In this document: positions 12,330 to 23,706 of the stretch, in pieces | Layout of the letters: every line of letters begins with the position of its first letter | How positions within the stretch are numbered: position 1 is the first letter of the stretch | DNA from: Fasciola hepatica | Taxonomy: Eukaryota; Platyhelminthes; Trematoda; Plagiorchiida; Fasciolidae | Assembly: GCA_948099385.1 (NCBI GenBank) | Contig: CANUEZ040000165.1 | Location: forward strand, 7,844,001 to 7,908,000 | Direction of reading: 5' to 3' | Length of the DNA: 64,000 nucleotides | Notes under the pieces: generated by a model | The model's input: only the letters and a program-made list of their open reading frames with translations | The model's database searches: none | Told to the model about the DNA's origin: nothing | Program-made: the position numbers and the translations under genes

Positions 12330-14365
12330 CATCGGAGCTGATTCGAATCACTAGGTTAAGCTTGTTCAGATGTTGTCCTCTATGACAGCCAGAAGTGTCC
12401 GACAGCTTCAAATGGAGTGGAGTCCAAAGTACAGTTAACCAAACAAAGACTCATCAATCTCACTCACTACTCGCAAGCAACTGCGTGATATATAGAACGG
12501 AATGAGTTGACTGTCTCCATAAGGTTAGGTAGAATGATTTGAATATCTGGTTCCGAGTACAGATACCTCGTTCTTAAAGCTCTTGAAGTAGATCAGTGGT
12601 TTAAAGTCTCACCCCGAATGTTCCCGGATATTTGGGGTTATCGTACTTTTCAAGATTGTCGGTCCACTGAAAGAAGTTTACTGGACAAAGTTGGGAAAGA
12701 CAGAGATACCGGAAAAAAAGAAACGTTAGCAATTAGTCCAATATTCCGGTTAGGAGAGCAGCCAAATGTCGATTCTTCTAAGGGGAAACAAGAGGAAGAA
12801 CGTGCTGCTTGGGGGAACACAGAACTAAGGGTAGGAGGAGGATGAGAGAAAGAAAGCCAGTGCTCCTGATTTTTTTGGTATTGAAGAAGACCAAGCGAGT
12901 ACCAGGAAAAATAACAATATACAATTGCTGGAAGACAAAGTGAACCAACAGATACACATTTTTTGATACGGACGTTTTAAGTCAAATCTGCGTGCACAAC
13001 ATGAAGCCCAGGAATAAAGTGGACTGGGAGTAAGTCCTGCATTTTTGTTTAGTTCTGCTTTTGAGGAGGTTTTCGTTATGTCTTCAACGAGGGCTATTCC
13101 ACAGAGCTAATAAGACGGAGGTTTCGAATACGCAACACTCCCCACGTTTGTATACAACACGCAACAATACCTTAGAGCAGTAGTCATCACACGGATGCCA
13201 GTCATCATTGGGTTTGCAACCACATGGAGCAATGGAGCACCCAAGGGCTATCTGTTGGGCGGATGATACTCAATAGCATCTAGCGTTCAAATTCGGCTTT
13301 GGTAGCAGAAAGTTTCTCTGGTAAAAGTCTGTGGTGAAGAGCGATCAAGGCGGAAGGGTGTGTGTGTGGTGTTGAATAATGTGCTTAACCGGCGTACGAG
13401 AAATGTGAGGTTTTGTGGCAGCCGGAATCCGGTAGATCTTTTGAGAAATGGTCATGAAACAAGTAGCAGGTAAAATGACTATAGAGGGAACAGATGGTAA
13501 TGTCTTTATCGAGCTTTTTCAGTGAAATGAGACTGTCCGACAAGAAGAAGCTTTTAACTTTTACCAGGAAACGAAATGTGTGAAAATCTCAATACCTATA
13601 ATTGCTTAGCGTAAGTCGGTGATGGTGAAAATTCCGAAAAATTGACGAGGTCGAATTCCATTAACTTTTACCGAATTTCTTCTTTGGAGTGTCTTTAGCT
13701 TGTGCTTTGAAGAATGCGGATTGTGTTTGCCGATTGGAATGGTAATAACACCTATCTGAGCTACGACATCAATTAAAACCTTCATTAAGTTTGATTCACC
13801 AAAAATGTAAAATAGGCCACTTGTTGTGGAGCCATTGGCATCAATCAATTTTACAGACTTAATCTCACGATACTCGATTTGTGTTTTTTGGAATAAGCAG
13901 GGTGTAACGCATGGACGGGTTGTCTTTACGAAATATCTGTGATACCAACAACGAGGCTTGGGTCATTTGAATGTGGGCGAGAGGAAAAGCGCTCTCGACG
14001 TATTTGTTTTAGCACAGTCGACGTCTTTATTGTCAACTGATTCAGTTGCCGTGTGACGTTGTTCCTCTAAGCACACAGACGCATAGAAAGAGAAAGAGAG
14101 AGAACGGGGAAACACTGATGGAGATTGGAACGCATTCACTTCACCCTTTGAATTAGTCACCATTATTTAGCTCTCAACATGAACTAGTTTTCCCGTGGGG
14201 ACCACTGGCAAAGCAGATGTGAAAATTCCCTTAGTTGAAGGAGAAAGCGGTTTCATCCAGATACGTCATAAGATCGAATCCGCCATTTCGCATGAAACCC
14301 AGCAGTTGTTTCATGTGATGTAAGAACTGTGATGGTTTTTGATCTCCAAGCGCAAAGTTGTGTAT
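12330..14365. other. No recognisable gene
   Basis: ORFs at 12618-12845 (+), 13606-13848 (-) and 13963-14163 (-) have no motif I know and no splice-like context that I trust. No repeat family identified in this window matches here. Confidence 0.4.
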
Positions 14366-14366
14366 T

Positions 14367-14369
<3 letters not shown>

Positions 14370-14403
<34 letters not shown>
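14370..14403. repeat. (GA)n microsatellite
   Basis: An unbroken run of about 17 GA dinucleotides. It forces artificial Arg/Glu and Ser/Leu runs in overlapping frames, so ORFs crossing it (14231-14491 - and 14358-14561 +) should not be taken as genes. Confidence 0.95.
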
Positions 14404-14405
<2 letters not shown>

Positions 14406-15330
14406 CCGAGTAGGCTAATAATTGCACCTGATCGCGTCATACGGGTTGCTTTGGGGAATATCATCAGTTCAGTCACAAAATTCCTCGACAATCGCAGTGG
14501 GAATACCCTCCATTTACGACGTAAGAGAATATCAGGAACCGACAGAAGGCTTGATAAATGAGAAAAATAACTTCCACACTATTAGAATACAATCGGGGTT
14601 CATACTATGGAACTCTGCGAATTTTGCATCCGTAGAGACGGCAAGTGTGTTGTTCTTCTTTAATGAGGTACAAAAATCCACGTAGAGTGGGAATTACGTA
14701 TATAATGATTTAGTAAATTGAAATACAACAAAATAGCCAACATGAGACTTATCTGTTAGTAGTGGTTTAATCCGCTTTAAAGTTTACAGCCGCTCTAACT
14801 GTCAAGCCGATGGGAAAAAGGTGGAGTCAGACAGTAAACCACCAAAAGTATTGACTGAATCAAGCTTGAATATGAAAAGTACCCGTGAACATACCTGGGT
14901 GTATGTGTGCGTGCGGAAATACTGCGACTTGAAATAAGGTCACAACGTCATGATTCTTTACAATTCATGCGCCAGTTTACATGTCCCTTCAGAGTTTCCT
15001 TTATTAAGTCGTGCTGTAGCCATGGTTTAGCTGTGACCGACGAAAAGAATCCGTGTGACCTTGTTTACTGTTCCAGAAAGCAGGGTTCTCTCCTGTGTCC
15101 GAGTATGTGCCTTTTGATATCATGTTGTGCTTGGAAATATTGTGATACTGGTCCCTCACCCATTCCAATTAAGGCCGCGCTTGCTCTCCACGAACCGGGA
15201 ATTGTAGTCGATCAGACTGGTCTGATAATATCCTCTCTACACCTAAAATATTGTACCGCCTCTGTTTGCTGTCCAAGGGGGATACGGAGGCAGAAATAGA
15301 TGATTTATTCTTCCTTGGTTGATCAGTTAG
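14404..15330. other. Mostly unassigned; possible 5' part of a Penelope-like remnant
   Basis: A 130-codon plus-strand ORF at 14907-15299 lies just upstream of the Penelope-like C-terminus and on the same strand. It is rich in Cys and Ser and shows no RT motif I can identify, so linking the two is only a guess. Confidence 0.25.
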
Positions 15331-15331
15331 G

Positions 15332-15605
15332 AAAAGTGTGAGTGCTGTGTGCTCACACCTTGCAGAGTCAAATCACTCAGTAGAGGTGACAGACCCTTTT
15401 CGCACCATTCACAAATCTCGGGGTAAGCAATCAAGACTACTCAAATGTCGCATCCTAGACTCAGCCGAAGTCGGGAGTATTTGTCTCTACCATCCTTTCC
15501 TGTCGGCTCAGAAACGATTTGTGCGAGCACTTAGGCTCCCGTGGCTTAATTCTTGTTCCCGAACACGTGTGCGCAACCAGGAGAACATTCAGCACAGTGC
15601 TCATT
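15332..15605 (+). pseudogene. Penelope-like element endonuclease C-terminus
   Basis: Penelope-like elements encode an RT followed by a GIY-YIG nuclease. This plus-strand frame carries the last part: SAVCSHLAESNHSVE (family: SAI..HL.ESGH), TIHKSRGKQSRLLKCRILDS, AEVGSICLYHPFL, SAQKRFVRALRLPW (family: LCVQKE...LSLPW). The GIY-YIG core and RT are missing. The residues after LPW (NSCSRTRVRNQENIQHS) are shared with the minus-strand fragment at 42.7 kb, including the 20-mer CTTGTTCCCGAACACGTGTG. The frame is open to 15703, but the family match ends near 15605. It is a 5'-truncated copy. Confidence 0.75.
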
Positions 15606-15704
15606 TTCGCACACGCGCGTACGTCCCAGCAAAGATAGATTTAGATCGTCATTTCCATTCTTTGTATTCAACGGTATTTATTGGCATGAGTGCGAATAAC
15701 TGAA

Positions 15705-18265
15705 ACTGAGCTTATTTGACATGATGTTCTGTTCCCAATATTGTGGATGATCGTGCAATACAAGGAACCCCTGGAAGTAGTATACTATGTTAAGTTGGTG
15801 GGACACTTCTGAATGATGTTTTTCCAATAAGATATGGTAAACCCGATCGTTTATATGGTCGCAATAGACTATGAAGTTACGCTGAATTTATTTTGCGAAT
15901 ACTACTTGTTAGTGGTTCTCTCGTCTGGCCAGCGGTCAGTTCCATTTCACAGCATAGGATGTGAGCTTTTTTTGGATCTGTAAATCTACGTGAATCCAAC
16001 CCCTGTCTGCGTACTATTGCAGCTACAAGAGGGCACGCACCGTGGACTCCCACACAAAGCACAATCCATGACAGGCGGCAACCATGATCAGAGAAGACTT
16101 GGAGTGAAGGTTACAGAATATATCAGAACGTCAGGTGTGGTGAAGCGTCGAGCAGCAGCGTACTGCTGTCTTCCGCCAAACGGATCAGTGGTGAATAACC
16201 TCGTACTTTACAGGTGATCAAGGTTTATACAAATTCATCCTCACGGCCATTGATGAAACTGTGACAAAGATGTGCTTCCACGGGGCTTGTGAAGTGCGAG
16301 GGAAACAGTTTCATGTCTACCGGCATAGTGATTACCTCAGAGTGATGAAACATCTTATCCTATTCATAGCTCTTTCGGTTTTTCGTGTACCTCTGACACC
16401 AACTGACCTACCTACAATGCTCGTCTAGCAAAACAGGCTGTTCATACAAAAACCACGTCATCCGAACCGTTCTGGACACAGCTACTGGACTTAATACAGT
16501 TGAGCTGGTCGCGTAAACGGTAATTACCAGCCGGAGAAATGCGTTCGCTCTCTAAAAGTTAGATGGCGGTTTTCGGTTGTAACATGTTGGAATAATTCCG
16601 GTGGCGATCAAATTGTATGCACCTCCGTGAGTTGCGCGCTTGTGCCTCTGTAATGTTGGCTTTTACAACGCTATCAGAAATCCCGTATGGCCTTAGACCT
16701 TAGTCTGTAAGGTGAACTAAACATTGAAGCGTCAATTGCGCCATTGTATGGGTTCTAATCTCTTCGTGAGCAGGTGCTACTGACATTTGAATCACGTCAT
16801 CAAAAGTAAGCTTGTCCGTAGATGGGATAGCCTAAGTGAGTGATGATGTAATTTCATACCGGACATCTGACTATCATTATTTTAGGGCACAATTACGCGT
16901 TCACATACCCACTCACTTTCTTTTTTCACTCTCTCTCACACACAGTGAGACAACATGAGTTATCCGGCCTTCATTCAACTGTTCCATTTTAGTCATTTGC
17001 AATGCTGAGTACGAAAAGGGGAGGACGTGCACCTGTATCATACAATCTGTCATGATCCGTTTTGAGTCTATTAAGTCCAAATTAAGACTGACAGGAAAAA
17101 CGTTGTCTAGAGAACAAATATCACTCCGAAGTGTGGTATCCAGATCTCAGATAGAAACTGTGCGAAGCAATACATTACGGACCAAACTGAATTCCCATGA
17201 AGCTATTCGTAGGGAGGATACAGAATGAATGAATTTATCAAAACCAGTCAGTCAAATTGCTGAAAACAAAAAACAAGTAATATGAAAAAGAATACGAAAT
17301 CAACCACACTCTTCGATTCACCCGATGACAGATTTCTCGGAGCTGAAACAAGAAGCATACAGAGTACTGCTTCCTGGTCGGTCCCATGGGACCCCTGACG
17401 AAGAAACCAACTCAAACAGGTCCTCGTCTGGAGGTTTTCGTTAGGGCCGAATACAGCGCAGTCTGCTGCTCAAAGTACTTTTCAAAGTTGGGCCGATGGG
17501 CTGTGGATTGGCTATGGATGCCTCGTATTGGCTGGCCTCTAGCAACGAGGCTATTTCCTCATTTTTCAGCGTTGCCATATCGTCTTTCAGCCGTGCATCA
17601 CTATTCTAAGCCATTTAGTTCACTACTTTTGAAATCAGCTGGACTGATCTCTACTTACTGTCGAACCGATTGAAAAATAACGAGGATAGGATGGAGATGT
17701 TTTGCATATGTGGAGTGCTGCTGTTATATGACATCACAACATGTTTCCTCGATAAACGTGAATTCAAGTAGATTGTTAGAAGCGCAACCCATAGCTCTAG
17801 ATTTGTTAAATGTCGGAAAAAGTGGTTATCAATATCTTTTAACAACACAACCGTCACGAATATGTGCAACCGTAGACATGATATCAAAAATCACTGGAAA
17901 ATGTCCACAACCTTATCAGAAAAATAATTTCAGGGAAAAAATATTTTCGGAAAGTCCTAATCAAACCGTTACAACGCGCTTGGCCAAGAAGCCCAGCGGA
18001 CAGAAAAATGACTGAAAACATACTTCCTAAGTGTGTGTGTCAAATAAAGTGAAGCAGAGACAGTCATGGAGTGCTGGAACACTTCACACCCAAAGGTCAT
18101 TGTCTATGTTTTTACTGGACCATTAAGAGCCGGCTACGAACTCTTAGCGGATAAAAGCTCGACACAATAATGGTCCACTACACGTGTTTAAGACCCAGTA
18201 GGAGCGTGACTGATATGCGCATTCGATGATTGCTGACGACATATTCAGTGAGAATTTAAAAGGTA
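15705..18265. other. No recognisable gene
   Basis: ORFs at 15990-16217 (+), 17386-17673 (+) and 17710-18015 (+) have no motif I know. A short pyrimidine/CA-rich tract lies near 16918-16945. No SINE bodies were recognised. Confidence 0.35.
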
Positions 18266-18268
18266 AAA

Positions 18269-18500
18269 ATGCATGGTTATGGAGATGATCATGACGAAGA
18301 TGATGATGATCATTCGGATGATGATGATGATAATTCTGATGACGGAGATGATGATTTGGATGCTGATGATGATGATGATGATGATGATGATTCGGATAAC
18401 GATGATGATGATGGTGATGATTATATTGATGGTCATGAAGAATCGGATAAAGATGAAGTCCTGTATGATGTTGATGTTGGTGATGACGTGGTTTTCGATG
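18269..18500. repeat. Imperfect (GAT)n array
   Basis: Interrupted GAT/GAC triplets run through most of the interval, densest at 18295-18425. All three plus frames and several minus frames stay open here and give Asp-rich, Met-rich or His-rich reading frames (18269-18517 +, 18273-18614 + and 18144-18683 -). Open frames over a triplet repeat are expected, so none is called a gene. Confidence 0.9.
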
Positions 18501-18519
18501 ATAGCCGTATTTTGTAAAT

Positions 18520-19000
18520 CTTTGGTAGTCTGTGCTGTGGATTTTAGTTTTAATGTTCCTCACTGTACGTGTGCAAGATGTGTCCTTTATCACAGTTTGT
18601 GTCCGCTTCGCTAAAGATATCATCGAATAATTGATGATGTACTTCAAAGCGCTCGACTGAACCTGACCATTGCAAAGCACCACTCTGGTTGTCTAAAGCC
18701 ATTTGGATCCGGATCGATTTCACTGGTCACCGAGAAGTTCCTGTCTGTCTTAACCAGGTGTCCTAAAACAACTCGGAAAAGGCCCGGTACACTAATCGGT
18801 AATCGGCGAGGCCATCGGACCAAGGCAATCAAAATCGGACCTCGGTGCACAAAATCGCTTAATGCACGCCGTCCACTGCGCATGGCATACTCGTCACCTT
18901 CAAACATCTGGCATTTCAGTATGAATCAACGTACCTCCGGGATATAATTACTCTAACACATTTATCAGTGAGAAAGCGCATGTCTCCTCTTCACTTTACA
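18520..19000. other. No recognisable gene
   Basis: An 87-codon minus-strand ORF (18644-18907) is present without a known motif. Nothing else stands out. Confidence 0.35.
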
Positions 19001-19001
19001 T

Positions 19002-19072
19002 TACACACCCACACATATACTCATACATACACACACATATACACATACACACACACACCTACCCGCACACAC
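19002..19072. repeat. CA-rich simple repeat
   Basis: An interrupted tract of CA, CATA and CCACA units. It gives the Thr/His-rich part of an overlapping ORF (18968-19198 +), which is an artefact of the repeat. Confidence 0.9.
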
Positions 19073-19389
19073 CGATTAGATATGTTACTGTTCATTTTTC
19101 TGAAACTTGGGCTCACACACCGTGTAAACTGTTCCCCTAAACTTGAGTTCCTAGCATTATCAGAAAGCTATTTTGTGCCGAAAAACAGGAATGTGTAAAA
19201 TTCTAGAAGTTACCTGCTTAAATTCACAAAGTGCTTTCCAATGGCAATGAAGAGCAGACCGTATTGTTTGATAAATCCTTTTTGCTGTGCGGTGCACACA
19301 AGTGAGCCTCTTCTGCTCTGTGGTGCGCGGAAGTATTTTCGTAGATGAGTATCACTGTGGTGTATCGCTGTTCCTGGTTGGAATTTCGA

Positions 19390-19660
19390 CTGGCGGTGGT
19401 CGAGTGGTCTAGAGTGTTCACTTTCCTCATTGGAGGTCACAGATTCGAATCCCGTCACGGATGCCGATCACTTTGGTTGTAGACTGTAGTCCACCGTCGT
19501 CTGATTCATTGCCACCCCTGACCTATTAGAACCTTGTGTGGGTCTCTACTCCAACTCTCAGGATGCCGGTTACCTCAGAAAGTAGATCGGGCCTTGGAGG
19601 CAGTGGGGTAAATAACACTTCCCCTACAAAGAAGGGCACATATATCATAAAAAGAAGTAA
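19390..19660 (+). repeat. tRNA-derived SINE, family D
   Basis: The head contains GGCGGTGGTCGAGTGG (A box) and CACAGATTCGAATCCCGTC (B box). The body runs through ATCACTTTGGTTGTAGACTG and GACCTATTAGAACCTTGTG to a tail near AAAAAGAAGTAAAT. A diverged copy on the minus strand at 62.34-62.66 kb has the same order: GGTTCGAATCCCCGTC, ATTACTTTGGTGGTAGAC, GGCCTATTGGGATCC. The long-variable-arm look of the head suggests derivation from a class II (Leu/Ser-type) tRNA, though I did not fold it fully. Confidence 0.75.
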
Positions 19661-19664
19661 ATCT

Positions 19665-21690
19665 GTTTGAATACTAATCACCAAATAGTAGAATTTGTTT
19701 ATTCAATGTGTAACTAGAGCAATATAGACACAGTACCCTAAATTCATCCGGAATATTCTGCTTTTCTGTTCGGTTTCGTCAGTGTTCCTACTTCAGCGTA
19801 CAGGCAGAACTGTTTAATTTCTTCACTGAGTACTGTCAATTAACCACTAGGCGATCAATCAGTGACTTACTCATATGGAACAAGGAGTATGGCTTAATCA
19901 TACGTGCTTTCGTCTAACACAGTTTACTAAGGTTAATCGTCCGGCAAGATTTTCTTTATATTCCACCGGAAATGTCCTTGTTGCATGATCTCTTTTTCGC
20001 CACACTTTCCTTGTCAGTTGCTGCTACGCAACAGCACCTTTGGATATTGATTCAATTTTTTGGGCTAGTATTCTTGGATATTCAACTCGTCAAACACTTT
20101 ACACGATCCTCATCTGATAGCCATGCACAGTCTCTTGCTCCTCTTCAAATTGATGAGTTTATTTAATGTGGATTCGTATTGGAAAGTTGATTTCGTGCTG
20201 TACATTACCGTCCCCGTATTATTTCTAACCTTTGGCAACTGTGAAGTGCGCACAAGCTTCACGTACACACCTCAACTATTCGACAGACAATGCACACAGT
20301 ATTCTCTACGTGTATCAACCAATTATTGTTTACAGAGAGATTCAGAGAATCAGTTACACCTGTGCAGCTCTGACGCAAAGTATGATTCATCTGGCTCGCA
20401 ATGGGAGTATCACACTGATCTCGCATAATGTCTGAACGTTTGCCTTGGTACTTTTGGTTTGTGTAACATTTTTCAGATAAAAAAAGGATACAATACCAAC
20501 AGATTTAGTCATCATGAGTTCACGAGCTTCAGTCTGGGTGCTACTAAATAACCTTTCCCTGTTTTCGTATGGGTAGTTATCCAGTCAAGAAACGTGACTT
20601 CCGATGCTTCTCTTTGAAGAATAAATGTAGGGATCAGTTTACCAAGTGTCTAGTTCAACGTAATTACCGACTTAGAATTGTGAAACACGGTTGAGCAGTG
20701 GTTCAGTAAGACTAACTAACGACAGGGAAACCTATAGTTATTTTCCTATGGTCATCAAATACCGATACGCCGTGATCAAAAGTCAATCATCAATTAGAAG
20801 CTTCTCGAGGATCAATTTGAAGAACTTCAAGTGGCAATAGTTTCAATTTAGCGAGTTAAACTACTGATTGACTGATTGACTGACTGATAGATATGTTGAT
20901 AAAATCCAAAGATATGGAGACAAGTAAGACAGCAAACAGCTACCCGCGTCAGACTCGAGCAGTGGTCAGTGACCGAGTGGGATCTGCGAACATGTGCAAT
21001 TGGCTGTTTCAGTGTACAGTGCATAATTTGATACATTTTCTCGTTGGTGACTGAAGAATGTCAAATTAGTTTTTTTTGCAGATAATAAACCTTTTTTATT
21101 TCATTTTCTCCTAACTGGGTAAACAAGAGTAAATATTTCAAGCCGAAAGTCGTTAGTCGATTTTAAGAATATTAAAGAGTCCGCGACAGTCGATTAGTTT
21201 TGTTTCACTCAGTATGATAAAGTGGATAAATATCATTATCCGAATGACTTACCATAGTATGTGGATACCAGCAGAACGTTCACAGAGACGATGAAGCCCC
21301 GATCATGTGAGACGAAAGTCGGCTTACAAGGTGGTGGGAAAAACGTAGGTGGACAGAACATTTCTGTGGAAGAAGACCGACGATTGGAATAAAATCCTTT
21401 CAGAAGCTCTTAGATATGCAGGATTAGAGGGAATTCGTGCTTACAAGCAAGATTCGCATGAAAAGAAAACAGCTGGATGAAGCAGCTCTTGAAGACTATT
21501 CACAGTGACGGAATAAATCACAGCCACCATAGAAGAGGGATACGGTTTTAAACTACAGACTCGACCCGTTGGTATGAGTCAGCAAATGGATGAGTTCTAC
21601 TATAGAATGGGTAGCGAGATAGTAGTTCTTTACAAAATATGATTAATCATACATTATGAACGTTCAACTCACGATTGAAAACCACCATGA
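19665..21690. other. Mostly unassigned sequence
   Basis: Several ORFs of 60-100 codons show no motif. A TGATTGACTGAT-like tetranucleotide stretch lies at 20864-20890. From 21250 to 21480 a plus-strand reading (LTRWWEKRRWTEHF) faintly recalls the linker before LINE RT domains, but this is too weak to call. Confidence 0.3.
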
Positions 21691-21698
21691 AGAGCTAA

Positions 21699-21870
21699 TC
21701 CAGATAGCCTGATGGTTAGGTTCACAATCATTCGCCTCGGTTCGAGTCTTAGCCGGGGCTCGGGATGGATGTGCACTGCTGATGATTTCTAACAAGGATG
21801 AAATAGCTGTACGAGGTAGTTCCATTGCTTTCAGTGGTGAGATTATATCCACGCTGCATGAAGAATCAGA
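21699..21870 (+). repeat. tRNA-derived SINE, family A (near full length)
   Basis: The head begins CCAGATAGCCTGATGG (A box), and the B box is TCGGTTCGAGTC. It is followed by the family body: GGATGGATGTGCACTGCTGA, CTAACAAGGATGAAATAGCT, TTCCATTGCTTTCAGTGGTG and the end GCATGAAGAATC. The same body recurs at 27.9, 38.0, 58.9 and 60.2 kb, which defines the family. The antisense reading (SARASSTSIP-type residues) creates false ORFs. Confidence 0.85.
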
Positions 21871-21874
21871 TTAC

Positions 21875-22860
21875 GTATAACGCTATGTTATTGGATACTC
21901 TAAAATGGAAAGAAGAATAAGGGAGAATGGGCTCCTTGTCGGAAAAGACGACCGTATTGGAGGGTGGGGTATTTTTGGTCTGGTTTATTGCATCGTGTTG
22001 ATTTTTGGATAGAGAAATACCTCAATCGGACTAGGTGAAATACTAGTCTTGAAGCGTGTGAAGCGATTTCAGGACAGCAACAGTAATACACTTTTTTTGA
22101 TAGATGAGATATCACGAATCAGAAGCCGATGGAGGGTTCTTGACCGGCAGTGAGGAGATTCGTGTCCAGGATATGTCTGGTAGAAAAGAGATGTGGACCC
22201 TCACCGACGGCAAAACACCGGAAGACGACAGATGAAAGAAAGTGACAGAAAGTGTTAGACGAAGAGAATTACTGCCATCATTAAGGTTTGGGAGGCGTGG
22301 TAATGAGAGACTGCCGTGAACTCAAAGTTAATTTTTTGTATAGTGCTCCACCGCAAGCTCCCGTCACCATGCCCCCCAATCAGGCAGATGCAGGACAGGT
22401 GAGACGAGTTACGAAAATAGTTTGAAATTAAACCCAGTTACTTCTAGTATGTAGGGACGGAGCGAGATTCATGGTGCGTGGATAAAAAGGTACACGGTGT
22501 GATGTGTTAAATGCGGTGAAGCCAGTGGAAAAATCATACTAAGCCGAGGTTCTGGTTACCGAGGTTAACCTTTCTCAAGGCTGAGTTTGAGTGCAGTACA
22601 AGAGACGAACAAAAAAGCCCTAGTTCGGTGGTCAGACAACACGCCTTCACCCGTACAGAATCAAGGGCAAGATTGGACTCCCCGATGCAAATCGCTGATT
22701 TGGAGAGTATACAGTACGTCGTCGCAGGTTCAGAATGGAGGACAACAGTGGAGCCAACGAAGCTGAGTGACGAACCAATCAGTGACCAAAGTCTTCTGAA
22801 AGGACCGGATCGGAATCAGCCAGTCGGGTTGAAACAAGATCAGATGAAGGAGGATTGACG
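21875..22860. other. Unassigned sequence
   Basis: It contains a weak A-box-like stretch (TAGTTCGGTGGTCAGA at 22621) and a 76-codon plus-strand ORF (22628-22858) without known motifs. No RT or SINE body was recognised. Confidence 0.3.
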
Positions 22861-22864
22861 TGCT

Positions 22865-23000
22865 AACACGGTGGCTAATAACCGGCGGTGGAGTTCGGAC
22901 ATTGACGTCTCCGGCTCGTTTCTTGCCTCCGTTGGCCACTTTCGTATTCGGCAGCCTTCGGTTGGCCGCATATTCCTTCCAGAAATACTGTAGATTGTTC
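22865..23000 (+). repeat. SINE family B, degraded copy
   Basis: The body TTCGGCAGCCTTCGGTTGGC followed by TCCTTCCAGAAATACTGTA matches the family B body seen at 26.2 kb (GGCAGCCTTTAATTTGCCGC, CTTCCTAAGATGTTGTACT). The head is poorly preserved. Confidence 0.55.
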
Positions 23001-23004
23001 TATA

Positions 23005-23700
23005 GCGAATGGAAAGAATGATACCACTCACTAAAATATTCCAAGTCGCGACCACAGTGTCATTTTTCTCGAAGTTGGCTGCGGCTAATCCACGTCGAAC
23101 TATTAGCGGATCACCTTTGTGATTCTCCAGTGGATTCTTAAAAGAAGAGCTTCAGCTAACGCACCTGATGCACTAATTAAATTGTTGTGAACAAACCTTT
23201 TCGGAGTGTACAAATATCAGGAGGAACTGGCAGACAGACCAGCACCGGGTACGTACACTGCAAAACCTATCTTGGGCTTCCAAGAAACTTGGTCCACCCA
23301 TCTGTAAATACTACTCACACCGGAGTGATTTTTAAGTGTTTATTTTCGAAAGCCTGCCCATTACCAGTGGCACATCTCGAGACACGGCAGTTCTCGGTTC
23401 ATTGTTTCAGGGTGATTTTCATTACCACCGTAGCAGGACAGCATTACCAGGGAACTTTTATATTCTTCATTTTGGGTGAGTAAATACAAACAAACTGGGA
23501 TGGGGAGAATATAACAATGGTATGAAATGGATGGGTGAAAAAATTAGTCATTTAAAAAAAAATACCAATGGATATGGGGACAATGTATGAAACGTCGTTG
23601 AAAATCTAAGGCTAGGGGAAATTTGAAGAAAGCCTGAATTCACTTGAAATGCCCTGCAAACGGATCTATCTGAATGCGCTAAAATTGGGCGGTTTCGGAA
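23005..23700. other. No recognisable gene
   Basis: A 98-codon plus-strand ORF (23187-23483) has no known motif. The stretch ends at the sharp 3' border of the LINE copy at 23707. Confidence 0.35.
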
Positions 23701-23706
23701 TGGTTC

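Noticed and set aside
14231..14685. Overlapping ORFs around the GA microsatellite
   Set aside because: Frames are kept open by the dinucleotide repeat. No motif outside it.
18144..18683. 179-codon His-rich minus-strand ORF, the longest of its kind
   Set aside because: It is produced by the GAT triplet array, which keeps most frames open.
21250..21480. Possible LINE linker (LTRWWEKRRWTEHF)
   Set aside because: Only one short phrase resembles the family and no neighbouring motif follows in order.
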